DNA of 64,000 bases from the NCBI RefSeq assembly GCF_001428305.1, contig NZ_LMRZ01000004.1:281350-345349 (forward strand), in the 5' to 3' direction. Both the position numbers and the translations under genes were made by a program. Positions within the stretch are counted from its first letter, which is position 1; each line of letters begins with the position of its first letter. Of the stretch, positions 19,874 through 28,601 are shown in pieces. The notes below the pieces were generated by a model. The model made no database searches, was not told where the DNA came from, and saw only the letters and a program-made list of their open reading frames with translations. The DNA comes from Janibacter sp. Soil728 (lineage in GTDB: Bacteria; Actinomycetota; Actinomycetes; Actinomycetales; Dermatophilaceae).

Positions 19874-19934
19874 CTGGGTGACTGGACCGCTTGATGGCCA
19901 GCCCGCATCGTGGCCCGCGCCACCCTCCCGTGGC

Positions 19935-22651
19935 TCAGCGTCGGTCGCTGGTGCTCAGCCCGCACCCGGGGCGAAGGGAGTACCCCGCCCGGATGTCGTC
20001 GGCGCGGGAGCGGGCGAGGTTCCACTCGGGCCAGGTGCTCCCTTCGTCCTGCGTCGTCGAGCGGGAGAGGACGCACGCCTTGACCTCGGCCGGCAGGTCA
20101 CTCTCGTGGATCGTCGGGACGGCGTCGTCACCCAGCTGCGAGAGGTAGAAGGAGTCGATCTCGCCCGTCTCCTCGTAGAGAGCGATGTTGCGGTCGGCGA
20201 CGAAGCCGTTGACATTGCCGAGGGACAGCCCGGCGACGAGGACTGCCGCCGAGACGAGCGCGAGCCGCCCCAGCCAGCGACCGCCGACGAAGAGCGAGAC
20301 GAGCACGCCGAGGACGATGATGCCGAGCCAGACCTCGAAGGCGTCGACGTTGACCCGCAGGGTCGTGTAGCCGAAGGCGTCCTGGTAGAGGGCCATCCGG
20401 CGCAGGGCGGAGGCGACGACGAGGAGGGTGAGGACGCACAGGGCCGCGTTCATCCACCTCATCGTGCGTCGGTCGCGGTCGGTGTCGGCGCGCCCCCAGG
20501 AGCGCACTCCGGCGATGAGGAGCAGCACGAGCGCGGTCGCGAGGGTCAGCTGGCCGAAGCCCTGCCGGGCCGACTCGGCGTAGGTGACGCCGGCGGTGCG
20601 CATGACGTAGTCGTGCCCGCCGATGGTCGCCGCGGCCTGGGCGGCGATGAAGACGACGAAGACCGCGATGACGACACCGAGCGGGATCTGCCACTCCCGC
20701 ACCGGGATCCGCCGGTCGGTGAGGCGGCTGGAGCGCAGCTCGTCGACCGCTGGCGGGTTGATCGCGAGGTAGAGCCCGGCGAGCATCACACCGGCGAAGA
20801 AGACGAGGGTGAAGGCCCGGAAGACGAACATGTCGCTGATGTCGGGCACGAGTGCCGAGGCCCAGGACCCGAGGACGGCGTCGGCGGAGGCGAGCAGGCC
20901 GCCGAAGACGACGAGCAGCACGAGGCTGACCGCGCTGATGCGCAGGGCCGCCCAGGTCCGACCGTGCTGCCCGAGCATGCGGACCGTGCGGTCGAGGAGC
21001 GGCAGGCCACGCAGCGCCGAGGCCGGCCAGGCGGCGACGGACGCGACCATGCCGCTGACGCGGTGCGCATCGGTGCAGGCGACGGCGGCGAGCACCCCCG
21101 CCATGACGGTCGCGAGGAAGATGTACCCCGGGTGCGCTGTGAGGATCGTCGTCAGGCCGAGGGGGAGCGCGAGGGCTGCAGTGAGCCACGACCAGCGGCT
21201 GGATCGGCGCGGCGAGGCGAGCCACAGGCAGGCGCCGCCCGCGACGAGGACGAGCAGCAGCCCGAGCCCGAGGTCGTTGTCCGGCAGCACGATCGCGGCC
21301 AGCAGGCCGACGACGAGGGCGGCGAGGACGAGCCTCGGTTGCGGTGCGGTCGTCCGCTCGGGCCACCACCGCGACCACGAGAGCGAAGGGGGCGACGTCG
21401 CCACCGCTCCCTGCCCTTCGAGACGCTCGCCCGCTGCGCGGACTCGCTCCTCAGGATCCGCAGGCGCGCCAGCGCCGTCTCGAAGGGGAGGGGTGGTGGG
21501 GGCGGGCTGGACGGACACGGTGGTCTCCTGGGTCGGTGTGGGCACGGGCCGGTCGGCGGCCAGCGGTGCGGGCGAAGGGGAGGGCCTGGGTGGGGTGAGC
21601 GGTAAGGTCATCCGGATCACGGCGCCCCCGGATTCCCCCGCTCCCTGCCCTTCGAGACGGCGCTGGCGCGCCTCCTCAGGACCCGGAGCTTGCCCAGCAA
21701 GCGTCTCGAAGGGAACCGCCTGGATGGTCCCGCTGTGCATCGTGACCACCCACGCGGCGATGGCCAGTCCGAGGCCGGTGCCACCCCCTTCGTCACCGCC
21801 GGGACCGAAGCGGTGGAAGAGCCGCTCGGCGCGCTCGGGCGAGAGGCCGGGACCGTCGTCGGCGACGGTGAGGGTCCACTGGTGGGCATCGGTGCGTGCG
21901 GTCATCGTGACCGTGCCGCCGCTCGGGCTGTGCCGGACGGCGTTGTCGAGCAGGTTGGCGGTGACCTGCGCGAGCCGGGCGGGGTCCCCGGTCACGGTGA
22001 GGTCTGCGGGCTCGACATCGACGACGAGGGAGACGTCACGCCCTTGGAGGGCGGCCTCGTCGACGGCGTTGTCGAGGAGGTACTGCACGTGGACTCGACT
22101 GGGGGAGAAGGGAACTCCGCGTCCGTCAGGTCGTGACAGGTCGAGCAGGTCGGTGACGAGGGAGGCGAGTCGCTCGGACTGGGCCAGGGCGGCGCGCAGG
22201 GTGCTCTCGTCGGGGGGTGTCACGCCGTCGGCGAGGTTTTCCAGCAGGGCCTGCTGGGCGCTCAACGGGGTGCGCAGCTCGTGGGCGACGGTCGCGACGA
22301 GGCGACGACGGTGCTCCTCGCTCTGCTCGAGTTCGGTGGCCATCGAGGTGAAGGCGCGGGCGAGCACACCCACCTCGTCCTGCCCGGACGTCGTGATGAC
22401 GGCGGCGTAGTCCCCCTTCGCCATGCGCTGTGCGGCGTCGGTCATCTGCAGCAGCGGGGTCGTCATGCCCGAGGCGAGCCACCGGGTGACGACGAGAGCG
22501 ACGCCGACGGTCGCCGGCAGCCCGAGCCACAGGGGGACCCCTGCGTCGGTGCCGATCGTGCCGACCACTGCGGCGACGAGCACGCTGGCGCCGACGAGTA
22601 CGGCCAGGCGGGTGCGGATCGAGCTGAGCCCGCTGAGGGGCTGCGAGCGGT

Positions 22652-22655
<4 letters not shown>
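19935..22655 (-). CDS. sensor histidine kinase fused to DUF4153/DUF4173-like membrane domain
   Basis: A 906-residue fusion. Residues 1-350 are a classical kinase: two helices (about 14-34 and 41-60), HAMP region, H-box HELRTPLS with phospho-acceptor H125, N-box LLDNAVRH (235-242), DDGPG (266-270), GGTGLGL (291-297). Residues about 440-830 hold some nine membrane segments with the DUF4153/DUF4173 hallmarks [10 protein letters not shown] and [18 protein letters not shown]; a soluble tail follows. Residues 315-336 are encoded by a 66-bp palindromic repeat inserted just before the last ATPase strand, and residues 390-414 by a second copy in the linker. The GTG start overlaps the regulator stop (GTGA). 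What the membrane domain senses or does is unknown. Confidence 0.88.
21414..21487. repeat. CCCTTCGAGACG palindromic repeat, copy 1 (inside kinase gene)
   Basis: 74 bp bounded by CCCTTCGAGACG (21414-21425) and CGTCTCGAAGGG (21476-21487), with an inner CTCCTCAGG block. Read on the minus strand its first 26 bases equal those of copy 2 on the plus strand, so the copies are in opposite orientation. It encodes part of the kinase linker. Confidence 0.85.
21648..21713. repeat. CCCTTCGAGACG palindromic repeat, copy 2 (in-frame, 22 codons)
   Basis: 66 bp bounded by CCCTTCGAGACG (21648-21659) and CGTCTCGAAGGG (21702-21713), containing CTCCTCAGGACCCGG. It begins exactly at codon 315 of the kinase and spans exactly 22 codons, adding a loop within the HATPase domain. 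Confidence 0.87.
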
Positions 22656-23347
<692 letters not shown>

Positions 23348-23354
23348 GGACACA

Positions 23355-23360
23355 AGGCTA
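23355..23360 (-). promoter_or_regulatory. response regulator -10 hexamer, leaderless
   Basis: TAGCCT on the minus strand, 7 nt before the ATG at 23347. Confidence 0.5.
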
Positions 23361-23375
23361 GGCAGCCCGACCGGG

Positions 23376-23414
23376 AGATCTCTGGGACGAGATCTGGAGA
23401 TCCTCTGCAGATCT
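23376..23414 (-). promoter_or_regulatory. cluster of four AGATC(T/C) motifs
   Basis: AGATCT at 23376, 23390 and 23409 and AGATCC at 23398; CGAGATCT (23388-23395) and AGATCTCG (23409-23416) form an inverted repeat. The cluster spans the expected -35 position (about 23378-23383) and upstream region of the response-regulator promoter. Confidence 0.5.
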
Positions 23415-23427
23415 CGCCGAGGCCACT

Positions 23428-23488
23428 GCATTGCCATAGGGCAATGCCGAGAATCTTGCATTGCCCTATGGCAATGCAGGATTCTCGG
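23428..23488. repeat. GCATTGCC palindrome pair and terminator-like hairpin
   Basis: GCATTGCCATAGGGCAATGC (23428-23447) is followed after 10 nt by its exact reverse complement (23458-23477). CCGAGAATC (23447-23455) and GATTCTCGG (23480-23488) also pair around the second copy, giving an alternative stem of about 19 pairs. It begins 8 nt after the VWA stop on the minus strand, so it probably ends the MoxR-VWA transcript. A related pair lies at 49.1 kb. Confidence 0.8.
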
Positions 23489-23495
23489 GTTCGGG

Positions 23496-24977
23496 TCAGC
23501 CCACCGGCAGGCGGGAGACGAACTGCCGCAGCTGCTCGATGTTGCGCACCTCGTGCATGTCGACGACCTGCGCGTACTGGCTGGCGACGGAGTCGCCGGT
23601 GTCCCACATGCCCTCGCGCTCCGGGTTGAGCCAGACCGCGTGCCGGGCGCGCGAGACCAGCTCGCGCAGGGCGTCGACCTGCGGGTCGGTGCCGTTGGTG
23701 CGGGCGTCGCCGAGGATGAGCACGGTCGAGCGCGGGCCCACCGCGTCGAGGTGGTTCTCGACAGCGTCGACGAAGGCCGAGCCGTAGTCGCTCGAGCCGT
23801 GCCAGCGGGTCATCTGCGCCTCGCGGGAGACCCGCTCGCTGATGTCCTCGCCGAACTGCGCCTCGCGCACCAGCTCGGTGATGTCGTCGCAGGTGTTGAT
23901 GAAGCCGATGAACCGCACCCGACGGAAGGCCCCGGCCAGTGACTGCAGCAGCAGCATCGTGAAGCGGGAGAAGCCCGCGACCGACCCGGACATGTCGCAC
24001 AGCAGCACGATGTCGGCGCGGCTGCGGGTGCGCCGCTTGTATGCAGGCCGCACCGGCACTCCACCGGTGGACATCGCGGCGCGCAGGGTGCGCCGGATGT
24101 CGATGGTCCCCCGGGACTGGCGACGCTGACGGGCGGCCAGCTTGGCCGCGAGCTTGCGCGACAGGGGAGTGATGACGGCGTGCAGCTCGGCCGCCTCGGT
24201 CTTGCCGGTGAGGAGGAAGTCCTTGCGCTCCAAGGGATCCCGCACGCCGTAGCGAGCGATGCGCTCTCGACCGCGCACCTCGGCGTTGCGGCGTGCCGCC
24301 TCCGTCTCGATCTTGCGGCGGAAGGCCCCGACCCGCCCGCGGATCTCGTCGCGGTCGTAACGGTCGCTGAGCTGCTCGGGTCGCCACGGGCTGCCGGCGC
24401 CGCCTCCACCTCCACCCGACGCGCCGCCCGAGCCGGAGCCGGACCCACCCGAGCCTTCACCCGATCCGCCACTGACGTCGCCGGCGTCCCGGGCCCGCTG
24501 CAGGGCAGCGGCGATCGCCGTCTGCGGGGCGAGCCGCTCGATGGTCTGGTTGGCCGACCACCCACCGGTCGACGACTCGTTGGACAGGCGGCCCAGCTCC
24601 TGCAGCGCCCGGGATGCCAACCGGTCCAGCTCGGCCTGGTCACCGCGGGCGAGTGCGTCGACGAGCTCGTCACGGATGGCGGCGGCGCGCTCCCGGGCGC
24701 CGGCCGTGTCGGTGGGGGGCAGGGCCTCCCCTTCGCCCGTGCGGGTGCCGACGGCGGCGGGGAAGTGGATGTCGAAGAGCTGGTCGAAGACCGCCCGGTC
24801 CGCGGACCGGCGCATCATCGTCGCGGCCAGGCCGGTGCGCAGGCGCTCGCGGTCCTCCAGGCCGAGCGTCGTTGCGGCAGCAGCGGCATCGGTGATCTCC
24901 GAGGTGCCGACGGTCACCCCGTGACGACGAAGGGAGCGGGCCAGGTCGACGAGCCGCTCGCCGAGCGGATCAGGCAA
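23496..24977 (-). CDS. VWA-domain protein, CoxE-like
   Basis: A 493-residue cytosolic protein. The N-terminal half is helical with a Gly/Ser-rich linker around residues 169-192. The C-terminal half is a von Willebrand factor A domain with the MIDAS motif DMSGSVAGF, a GFINTCDD segment and HGSSDYGSAF with the conserved Thr/Ser positions, and LILGDARTNG. CoxE-type proteins work with MoxR AAA+ ATPases as metal-insertion or enzyme-activation chaperones. The MoxR gene lies upstream with an 8-nt overlap. The start appears to be TTG at 24977 (LPDPLGERLVDL), the only candidate that keeps the whole N-terminal domain. The client enzyme is not evident nearby. Confidence 0.88.
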   Translation of the reverse strand: MPDPLGERLVDLARSLRRHGVTVGTSEITDAAAAATTLGLEDRERLRTGLAATMMRRSADRAVFDQLFDIHFPAAVGTRTGEGEALPPTDTAGARERAAAIRDELVDALARGDQAELDRLASRALQELGRLSNESSTGGWSANQTIERLAPQTAIAAALQRARDAGDVSGGSGEGSGGSGSGSGGASGGGGGGAGSPWRPEQLSDRYDRDEIRGRVGAFRRKIETEAARRNAEVRGRERIARYGVRDPLERKDFLLTGKTEAAELHAVITPLSRKLAAKLAARQRRQSRGTIDIRRTLRAAMSTGGVPVRPAYKRRTRSRADIVLLCDMSGSVAGFSRFTMLLLQSLAGAFRRVRFIGFINTCDDITELVREAQFGEDISERVSREAQMTRWHGSSDYGSAFVDAVENHLDAVGPRSTVLILGDARTNGTDPQVDALRELVSRARHAVWLNPEREGMWDTGDSVASQYAQVVDMHEVRNIEQLRQFVSRLPVG

Positions 24978-25878
24978 GGGCCCGGTCCAGGTCGAGGGTC
25001 CGTGCGGCGAGCTCGATGTCCTCGCGGTGCTTCAGGACGACGCCGAGGGTGGCACGCACCAGGTCGGGCTGCAGGTCCTGGTCCGCGCCGAGGCTGAGCA
25101 GCGTGCGCGCCCAGTCGATCGTCTCGGCGACGGACGGCGACTTGCGCAGGCGCATCTCGCGCAGCGCTCCGACGAGGCGCACGACGGAGGCCGCGAGGGT
25201 CTCGCCGAGGTCGGGCACCGTCAGGCGCACGATGCGCAGCTCGAGGTCGGCCTCGGGGTAGTCGATGTGCAGGTAGAGGCAGCGGCGACGCAGCGCCTCG
25301 GACAGCTCACGGGTGGCATTGGAGGTCAGGACGACGAAGGGGGTCTGGCTCGCCCGGATCGTCCCGAGCTCGGGGACCGTCACCTGGAAGTCCGAGAGCA
25401 CCTCGAGCAGCAGCCCCTCGATCTCGACGTCAGCCTTGTCGAGCTCGTCGATGAGCAGCACGGTCGGGTGCTCGTTGCGGATCGCGGTGAGCAGGGGGCG
25501 CGAGAGGAGGAACTCGTCGGTGAAGATGTCGTCCTTGACCGATGACCAGTCGGCCTCGTCGGCGCCCTGCGTGTTGTGGTGCGCGCCGGCGGCGGTGATG
25601 CGCAGCAACTGCTTGGCGTGGTTCCACTCGTAGAGCGCGCGGGCCTCGTCGACACCCTCGTAGCACTGCAGGCGCACCAGCTCACCGTCCGTGGCGTCGG
25701 CGACGGCAGCGCTGAGCGCGGTCTTGCCGACGCCGGCCGGACCCTCGATGAGCAGCGGCTTGCCCAGCTGGTCGGCCAGGTAGACCGTGGTCGCGATCGC
25801 GTCGGAGGCGAGGTAGCCGTGGTCGGCGAGGCGCTCGCGGACATCATCGACGGAGGTGAAGCGAGGGGTGTGCGTCAT
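24970..25878 (-). CDS. MoxR-family AAA+ ATPase
   Basis: A 302-residue AAA+ protein. Walker A GPAGVGKT is at 46-53, Walker B LLIDELDKAD and sensor VLTSNATRELSEALRRRC follow, with the C-terminal lid helix bundle (PSVAETIDWARTLLSLG). Together with the VWA protein it forms the usual MoxR-VWA remodelling pair, acting on an unidentified partner. A longer upstream reading is possible, but ATG 25878 starts at the conserved N-terminus and has CAGACT 6 nt upstream, compatible with leaderless expression. Divergent from the PfkB kinase with 63 bp between starts. Confidence 0.92.
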   Translation of the reverse strand: MTHTPRFTSVDDVRERLADHGYLASDAIATTVYLADQLGKPLLIEGPAGVGKTALSAAVADATDGELVRLQCYEGVDEARALYEWNHAKQLLRITAAGAHHNTQGADEADWSSVKDDIFTDEFLLSRPLLTAIRNEHPTVLLIDELDKADVEIEGLLLEVLSDFQVTVPELGTIRASQTPFVVLTSNATRELSEALRRRCLYLHIDYPEADLELRIVRLTVPDLGETLAASVVRLVGALREMRLRKSPSVAETIDWARTLLSLGADQDLQPDLVRATLGVVLKHREDIELAARTLDLDRALA

Positions 25879-25927
25879 GGTTGCAGTCTGCCGCAGGGCG
25901 ATGAGCGACCGCTCACCGCTGGGTGGG

Positions 25928-25933
25928 TAACGT
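25928..25933 (+). promoter_or_regulatory. PfkB kinase -10 hexamer
   Basis: TAACGT lies 8 nt before the ATG at 25942, the spacing of a leaderless promoter. Confidence 0.45.
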
Positions 25934-25941
25934 GACGGCCC

Positions 25942-26868
25942 ATGAGCCCCCGGGTCATCCACACCGCCCAGGCCCTCGTCGACGTCGTCGTCGAGGTGCC
26001 CGCACTCCCTCGCCGTGGCGGCAACGCCATGGCGTCGACCGCGACGCGCTACGCCGGGGGAGCGGTGACGATCCTGCTCGCTGCCGTCAGGTCAGGTGCA
26101 GCGGCCGTGCATGCCGGGGCCCACGGGCGTGGCCCCAATGGAGACCTCGTGAGGGCGACCCTTGCGGCAGAGGGCGTCTCGCTGTCGGCTCCGATCACCG
26201 AGGACCTCGACACCGGCATCTGCGTCGTCATGATCGAGCCGTCCGCGGAGCGCACCTTCGTCACGACCCAGGAGGCCGAGCGGCAGATCACGCCGCAGTC
26301 GCTGCAGACGAGCAACCCGGTCGCCGGGGACCTGGTCTGCGTCAGCGGCTACTCCTTCGTCGGCTCGACGCGGGACCCGCTCATCACCTGGCTGGAGTCC
26401 CTGCCGGACGAGGTCGTCGTGGTGCTCGACCCGGGTGCCGTCTTCGCGGAGCTGGGCTCCTCCCTTCGCTCCCGCATCGTGGCGCTCACCGATGTGTGGA
26501 CCGGCAACGGCGAGGAGTCCGAGGACTTCGGTGGGGCGCAGGGGATGGGGCCGGCCGCCGAGGCCGTCGCCGCACTGCTGAGGCCGGGGGCCGTCGCCGT
26601 CGTGCGCGATGGCGAGGAGGGGTGTGCCGTGCACGTCGACGGCGTGACCACGGTCGTGCCGGGCTACCCGGAGAAGGCGATCGACACCAATGGCGCCGGC
26701 GACACCCACACCGGGGTCCTGCTCGCGGAGCGGGCGAAGGGGGTGGCCTGGCCCGATGCCTGTCGCCGGGCCAACGCGGCCGGCGCCATCAAGGTCACCC
26801 GTCGCGGCCCGACGACTGCGCCCACGGCCGCGGAGATCGACGCCTACCTCGCCAGCCACGCTGGCTGA
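25942..26868 (+). CDS. PfkB-family carbohydrate/nucleoside kinase
   Basis: A 308-residue ribokinase-fold protein. N-terminal GGNAMASTATRYAGGA carries the substrate-binding GG motif; the C-terminal signature is DTNGAGDTHTGVL, in which the second Asp (GAGD) is the catalytic base. The Asn in DTNGAGD is seen in some ribokinase and adenosine-kinase-like subgroups. The substrate cannot be read from the sequence; a pentose or sugar acid is possible, and the local genes (MoxR-VWA, MerR) give no help. It is followed by a remnant of the CTTCGAGACG repeat, beyond which merR is convergent. Confidence 0.87.
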   Translation: MSPRVIHTAQALVDVVVEVPALPRRGGNAMASTATRYAGGAVTILLAAVRSGAAAVHAGAHGRGPNGDLVRATLAAEGVSLSAPITEDLDTGICVVMIEPSAERTFVTTQEAERQITPQSLQTSNPVAGDLVCVSGYSFVGSTRDPLITWLESLPDEVVVVLDPGAVFAELGSSLRSRIVALTDVWTGNGEESEDFGGAQGMGPAAEAVAALLRPGAVAVVRDGEEGCAVHVDGVTTVVPGYPEKAIDTNGAGDTHTGVLLAERAKGVAWPDACRRANAAGAIKVTRRGPTTAPTAAEIDAYLASHAG

Positions 26869-26873
26869 CGTCG

Positions 26874-26927
26874 GCTTCGAGATGCTTGCTGCGCAAGCTC
26901 CTCAGCCAGCGTCGGGACGGGCGTCGA
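26874..26927. repeat. degenerate CTTCGAGACG-type repeat
   Basis: CTTCGAGATGCTTGCTGCGC continues with AAGCTCCTCAG; GCTTGC (26884-26889) and GCAAGC (26893-26898) form a hairpin with a 3-nt loop. It has the core of the two kinase copies but no intact outer CGTCTCGAAGGG arm. The merR stop codon (26902-26904) lies within its CTCCTCAG block. Confidence 0.65.
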
Positions 26928-27291
26928 GGTCGGTCCGGCAGCGCTGCTCGAAGGTGTCCAGCTCGGACAGCGCGTCGTCGATGTCACGCCGCCGCTGCAC
27001 GAGGTCCTCGCGACGCTCGTCGATCTGCGACAGGACGTACTCCAGCTGGCTGCGCCGGCCGCGCGGTGCGTCGTAGAGATTGATGATCGTGGCGATCTCG
27101 TCCAGGGGGAAGCCGAGGCGCTTGCCGCGCAGGATGAGTGACAGGCGCGTCCGGTCGCGGCGGTGGAAGATGCGCACCGTGCCCTGCCGCTCGGGGGAGA
27201 TCAGGCCGATGTCCTCGTAGTGGCGGATCGTGCGCGTGGTCACGCCGAACTCGTCCGCGATCTCGCGGATGGTCCAGGTGGGGCTTGTCAT
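26902..27291 (-). CDS. MerR-family regulator of the acyl-CoA unit (LiuR-like)
   Basis: A 129-residue MerR protein. The winged helix is at the N-terminus (WTIREIADEFGVTTRTIRHY, 6-25), followed by EDIGLISPERQG and a long coiled coil (about 75-120). There are no cysteine clusters for metal sensing, so a CoA-type or organic ligand is likely. It is divergent from an acyl-CoA dehydrogenase/carboxyltransferase unit, the position and type of LiuR/AtuR regulators of leucine and isoprenoid-acid breakdown. A perfect palindrome between the genes is the presumed operator. CATGAT lies 8 nt before its ATG. The last residues derive from repeat DNA. Confidence 0.87.
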   Translation of the reverse strand: MTSPTWTIREIADEFGVTTRTIRHYEDIGLISPERQGTVRIFHRRDRTRLSLILRGKRLGFPLDEIATIINLYDAPRGRRSQLEYVLSQIDERREDLVQRRRDIDDALSELDTFEQRCRTDLDARPDAG

Positions 27292-27299
27292 GAACCGAG

Positions 27300-27328
27300 A
27301 TCATGCTTTACGTTGACGTTAACGTCAA
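27300..27328. promoter_or_regulatory. MerR operator with divergent -35 boxes
   Basis: TTGACGTTAACGTCAA (27313-27328) is a perfect 16-bp palindrome, preceded by TTTACG. It supplies a TTGACG -35 in each direction: 17 nt further on lie CATGAT (minus strand, 27305-27300, for merR) and TGCTCA (plus strand, for the dehydrogenase). Confidence 0.7.
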
Positions 27329-27377
27329 GCAAAGGTGCTCACCGATCACACGGTCGAAGTGCCACGAAAGGCCGGGA

Positions 27378-28574
27378 ATGTTCGAGCTGTCTCAAGACCA
27401 TGAGGACTTTCGCGCCAGCGTGCGCGACTTCGCCGAGAAGGAGGTCGAGCCGCACGTCGCCCAGTGGGACAAGGACCACCATCTCCCGCTCGAGGTCGTC
27501 AGCCGGATGGGCGATCTGGGCCTCTTCGGTCTCGTCGTCCCCGAGGCCTGGGGCGGCTCCGCCGAGACCGTCGACGGCGTCGTGCAGTCCGACTTCACCG
27601 CCCTGTGCGTCGCGATCGAGGAGCTCGGCCGCGTCGACCAGTCGATCGGCATCACGCTCTCGGCCGGGGTCGGGCTGGGCATCAACCCGATCCTCACCTA
27701 CGGCACGGACGAGCAGCGCGACACCTGGCTGCCCGACCTCGTCGCGGGCAAGGCGCTCGCCGGCTTCGGCCTGACCGAGCCCGACGCCGGGTCCGACGCG
27801 GGCGGTACCCGCACCACCGCCAAGCGCGACGGCGACGAGTGGGTCATCGACGGCGCCAAGTCCTTCATCACCAACTCCGGCACCGACATCACCTCACTGG
27901 TGACCGTCACCGCCCGCACGGGCACGAGCGACGAGGGCCGCCCGCAGATCTCGGCGATCATCGTCCCGAGCGGTACGCCCGGCTTCACCGTCGAGGCGCC
28001 CTACGACAAGCTCGGGTGGAACATCTCCGACACCCACGGCCTGAGCTTCGCCGGCTGCCGCGTCCCCGCGGACAACCTCGTGGGAGGGGAGGGGCAGGGC
28101 TTCCGCCAGTTCCTCAAGACCCTCGACGACGGCCGCATCGCGATCTCCGCGCTCGCCACCGGGCTGATCCAGCGGATGCTCGAGGAGTCGACCGAGTACG
28201 CCAAGACCCGAACCGCCTTCGGCCGGCCGATCGGTGCCAACCAGGGCGTGTCCTTCCAGGTGTCCGACCTCGCCGTCATGGCCGAGACCTCGCGTGTGCT
28301 GACCTACAAGGCCGCGTGGCTCAAGGACGAGGCCGACCGTGGTCGCCGTTCGGTCAAGGAGGTCGCCAAGGCCGCCTCGATCGCCAAGCTCTACAGCTCC
28401 GAGGCCGCGGTGAGCGCGACCCGCATCGCGACCCAGATCTTCGGTGGCAACGGCTTCATGGAGGAGTACCCGGTCGCGCGGTTCTACCGTGATGCCAAGA
28501 TCCTCGAGATCGGCGAAGGTACCTCCGAGGTCCAGCGCATGGTCATCGCCCGCCACCTCGGCCTCCCGGTCTGA
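27378..28574 (+). CDS. acyl-CoA dehydrogenase
   Basis: A 398-residue FAD-dependent dehydrogenase. The family signature GFGLTEPDAGSDAGGTRT is near 130-147, FITNSGTDI follows, and the C-terminal flavin segment IFGGNGFMEEYPVARFYRDA (20 residues) is intact with E in GEGTSEVQRMV as likely catalytic region. Position behind a LiuR-like MerR gene and before a carboxyltransferase suggests a branched-chain (isovaleryl- or citronellyl-type) substrate; that is inference. The ATG at 27378 fits the family N-terminus. The 5-prime leader of at least 30 nt contains GAAAGG (27366-27371) as a ribosome-binding site. Confidence 0.92.
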   Translation: MFELSQDHEDFRASVRDFAEKEVEPHVAQWDKDHHLPLEVVSRMGDLGLFGLVVPEAWGGSAETVDGVVQSDFTALCVAIEELGRVDQSIGITLSAGVGLGINPILTYGTDEQRDTWLPDLVAGKALAGFGLTEPDAGSDAGGTRTTAKRDGDEWVIDGAKSFITNSGTDITSLVTVTARTGTSDEGRPQISAIIVPSGTPGFTVEAPYDKLGWNISDTHGLSFAGCRVPADNLVGGEGQGFRQFLKTLDDGRIAISALATGLIQRMLEESTEYAKTRTAFGRPIGANQGVSFQVSDLAVMAETSRVLTYKAAWLKDEADRGRRSVKEVAKAASIAKLYSSEAAVSATRIATQIFGGNGFMEEYPVARFYRDAKILEIGEGTSEVQRMVIARHLGLPV

Positions 28575-28601
28575 GTGCCGGACCGAGCGACAAGGAGCAT
28601 C

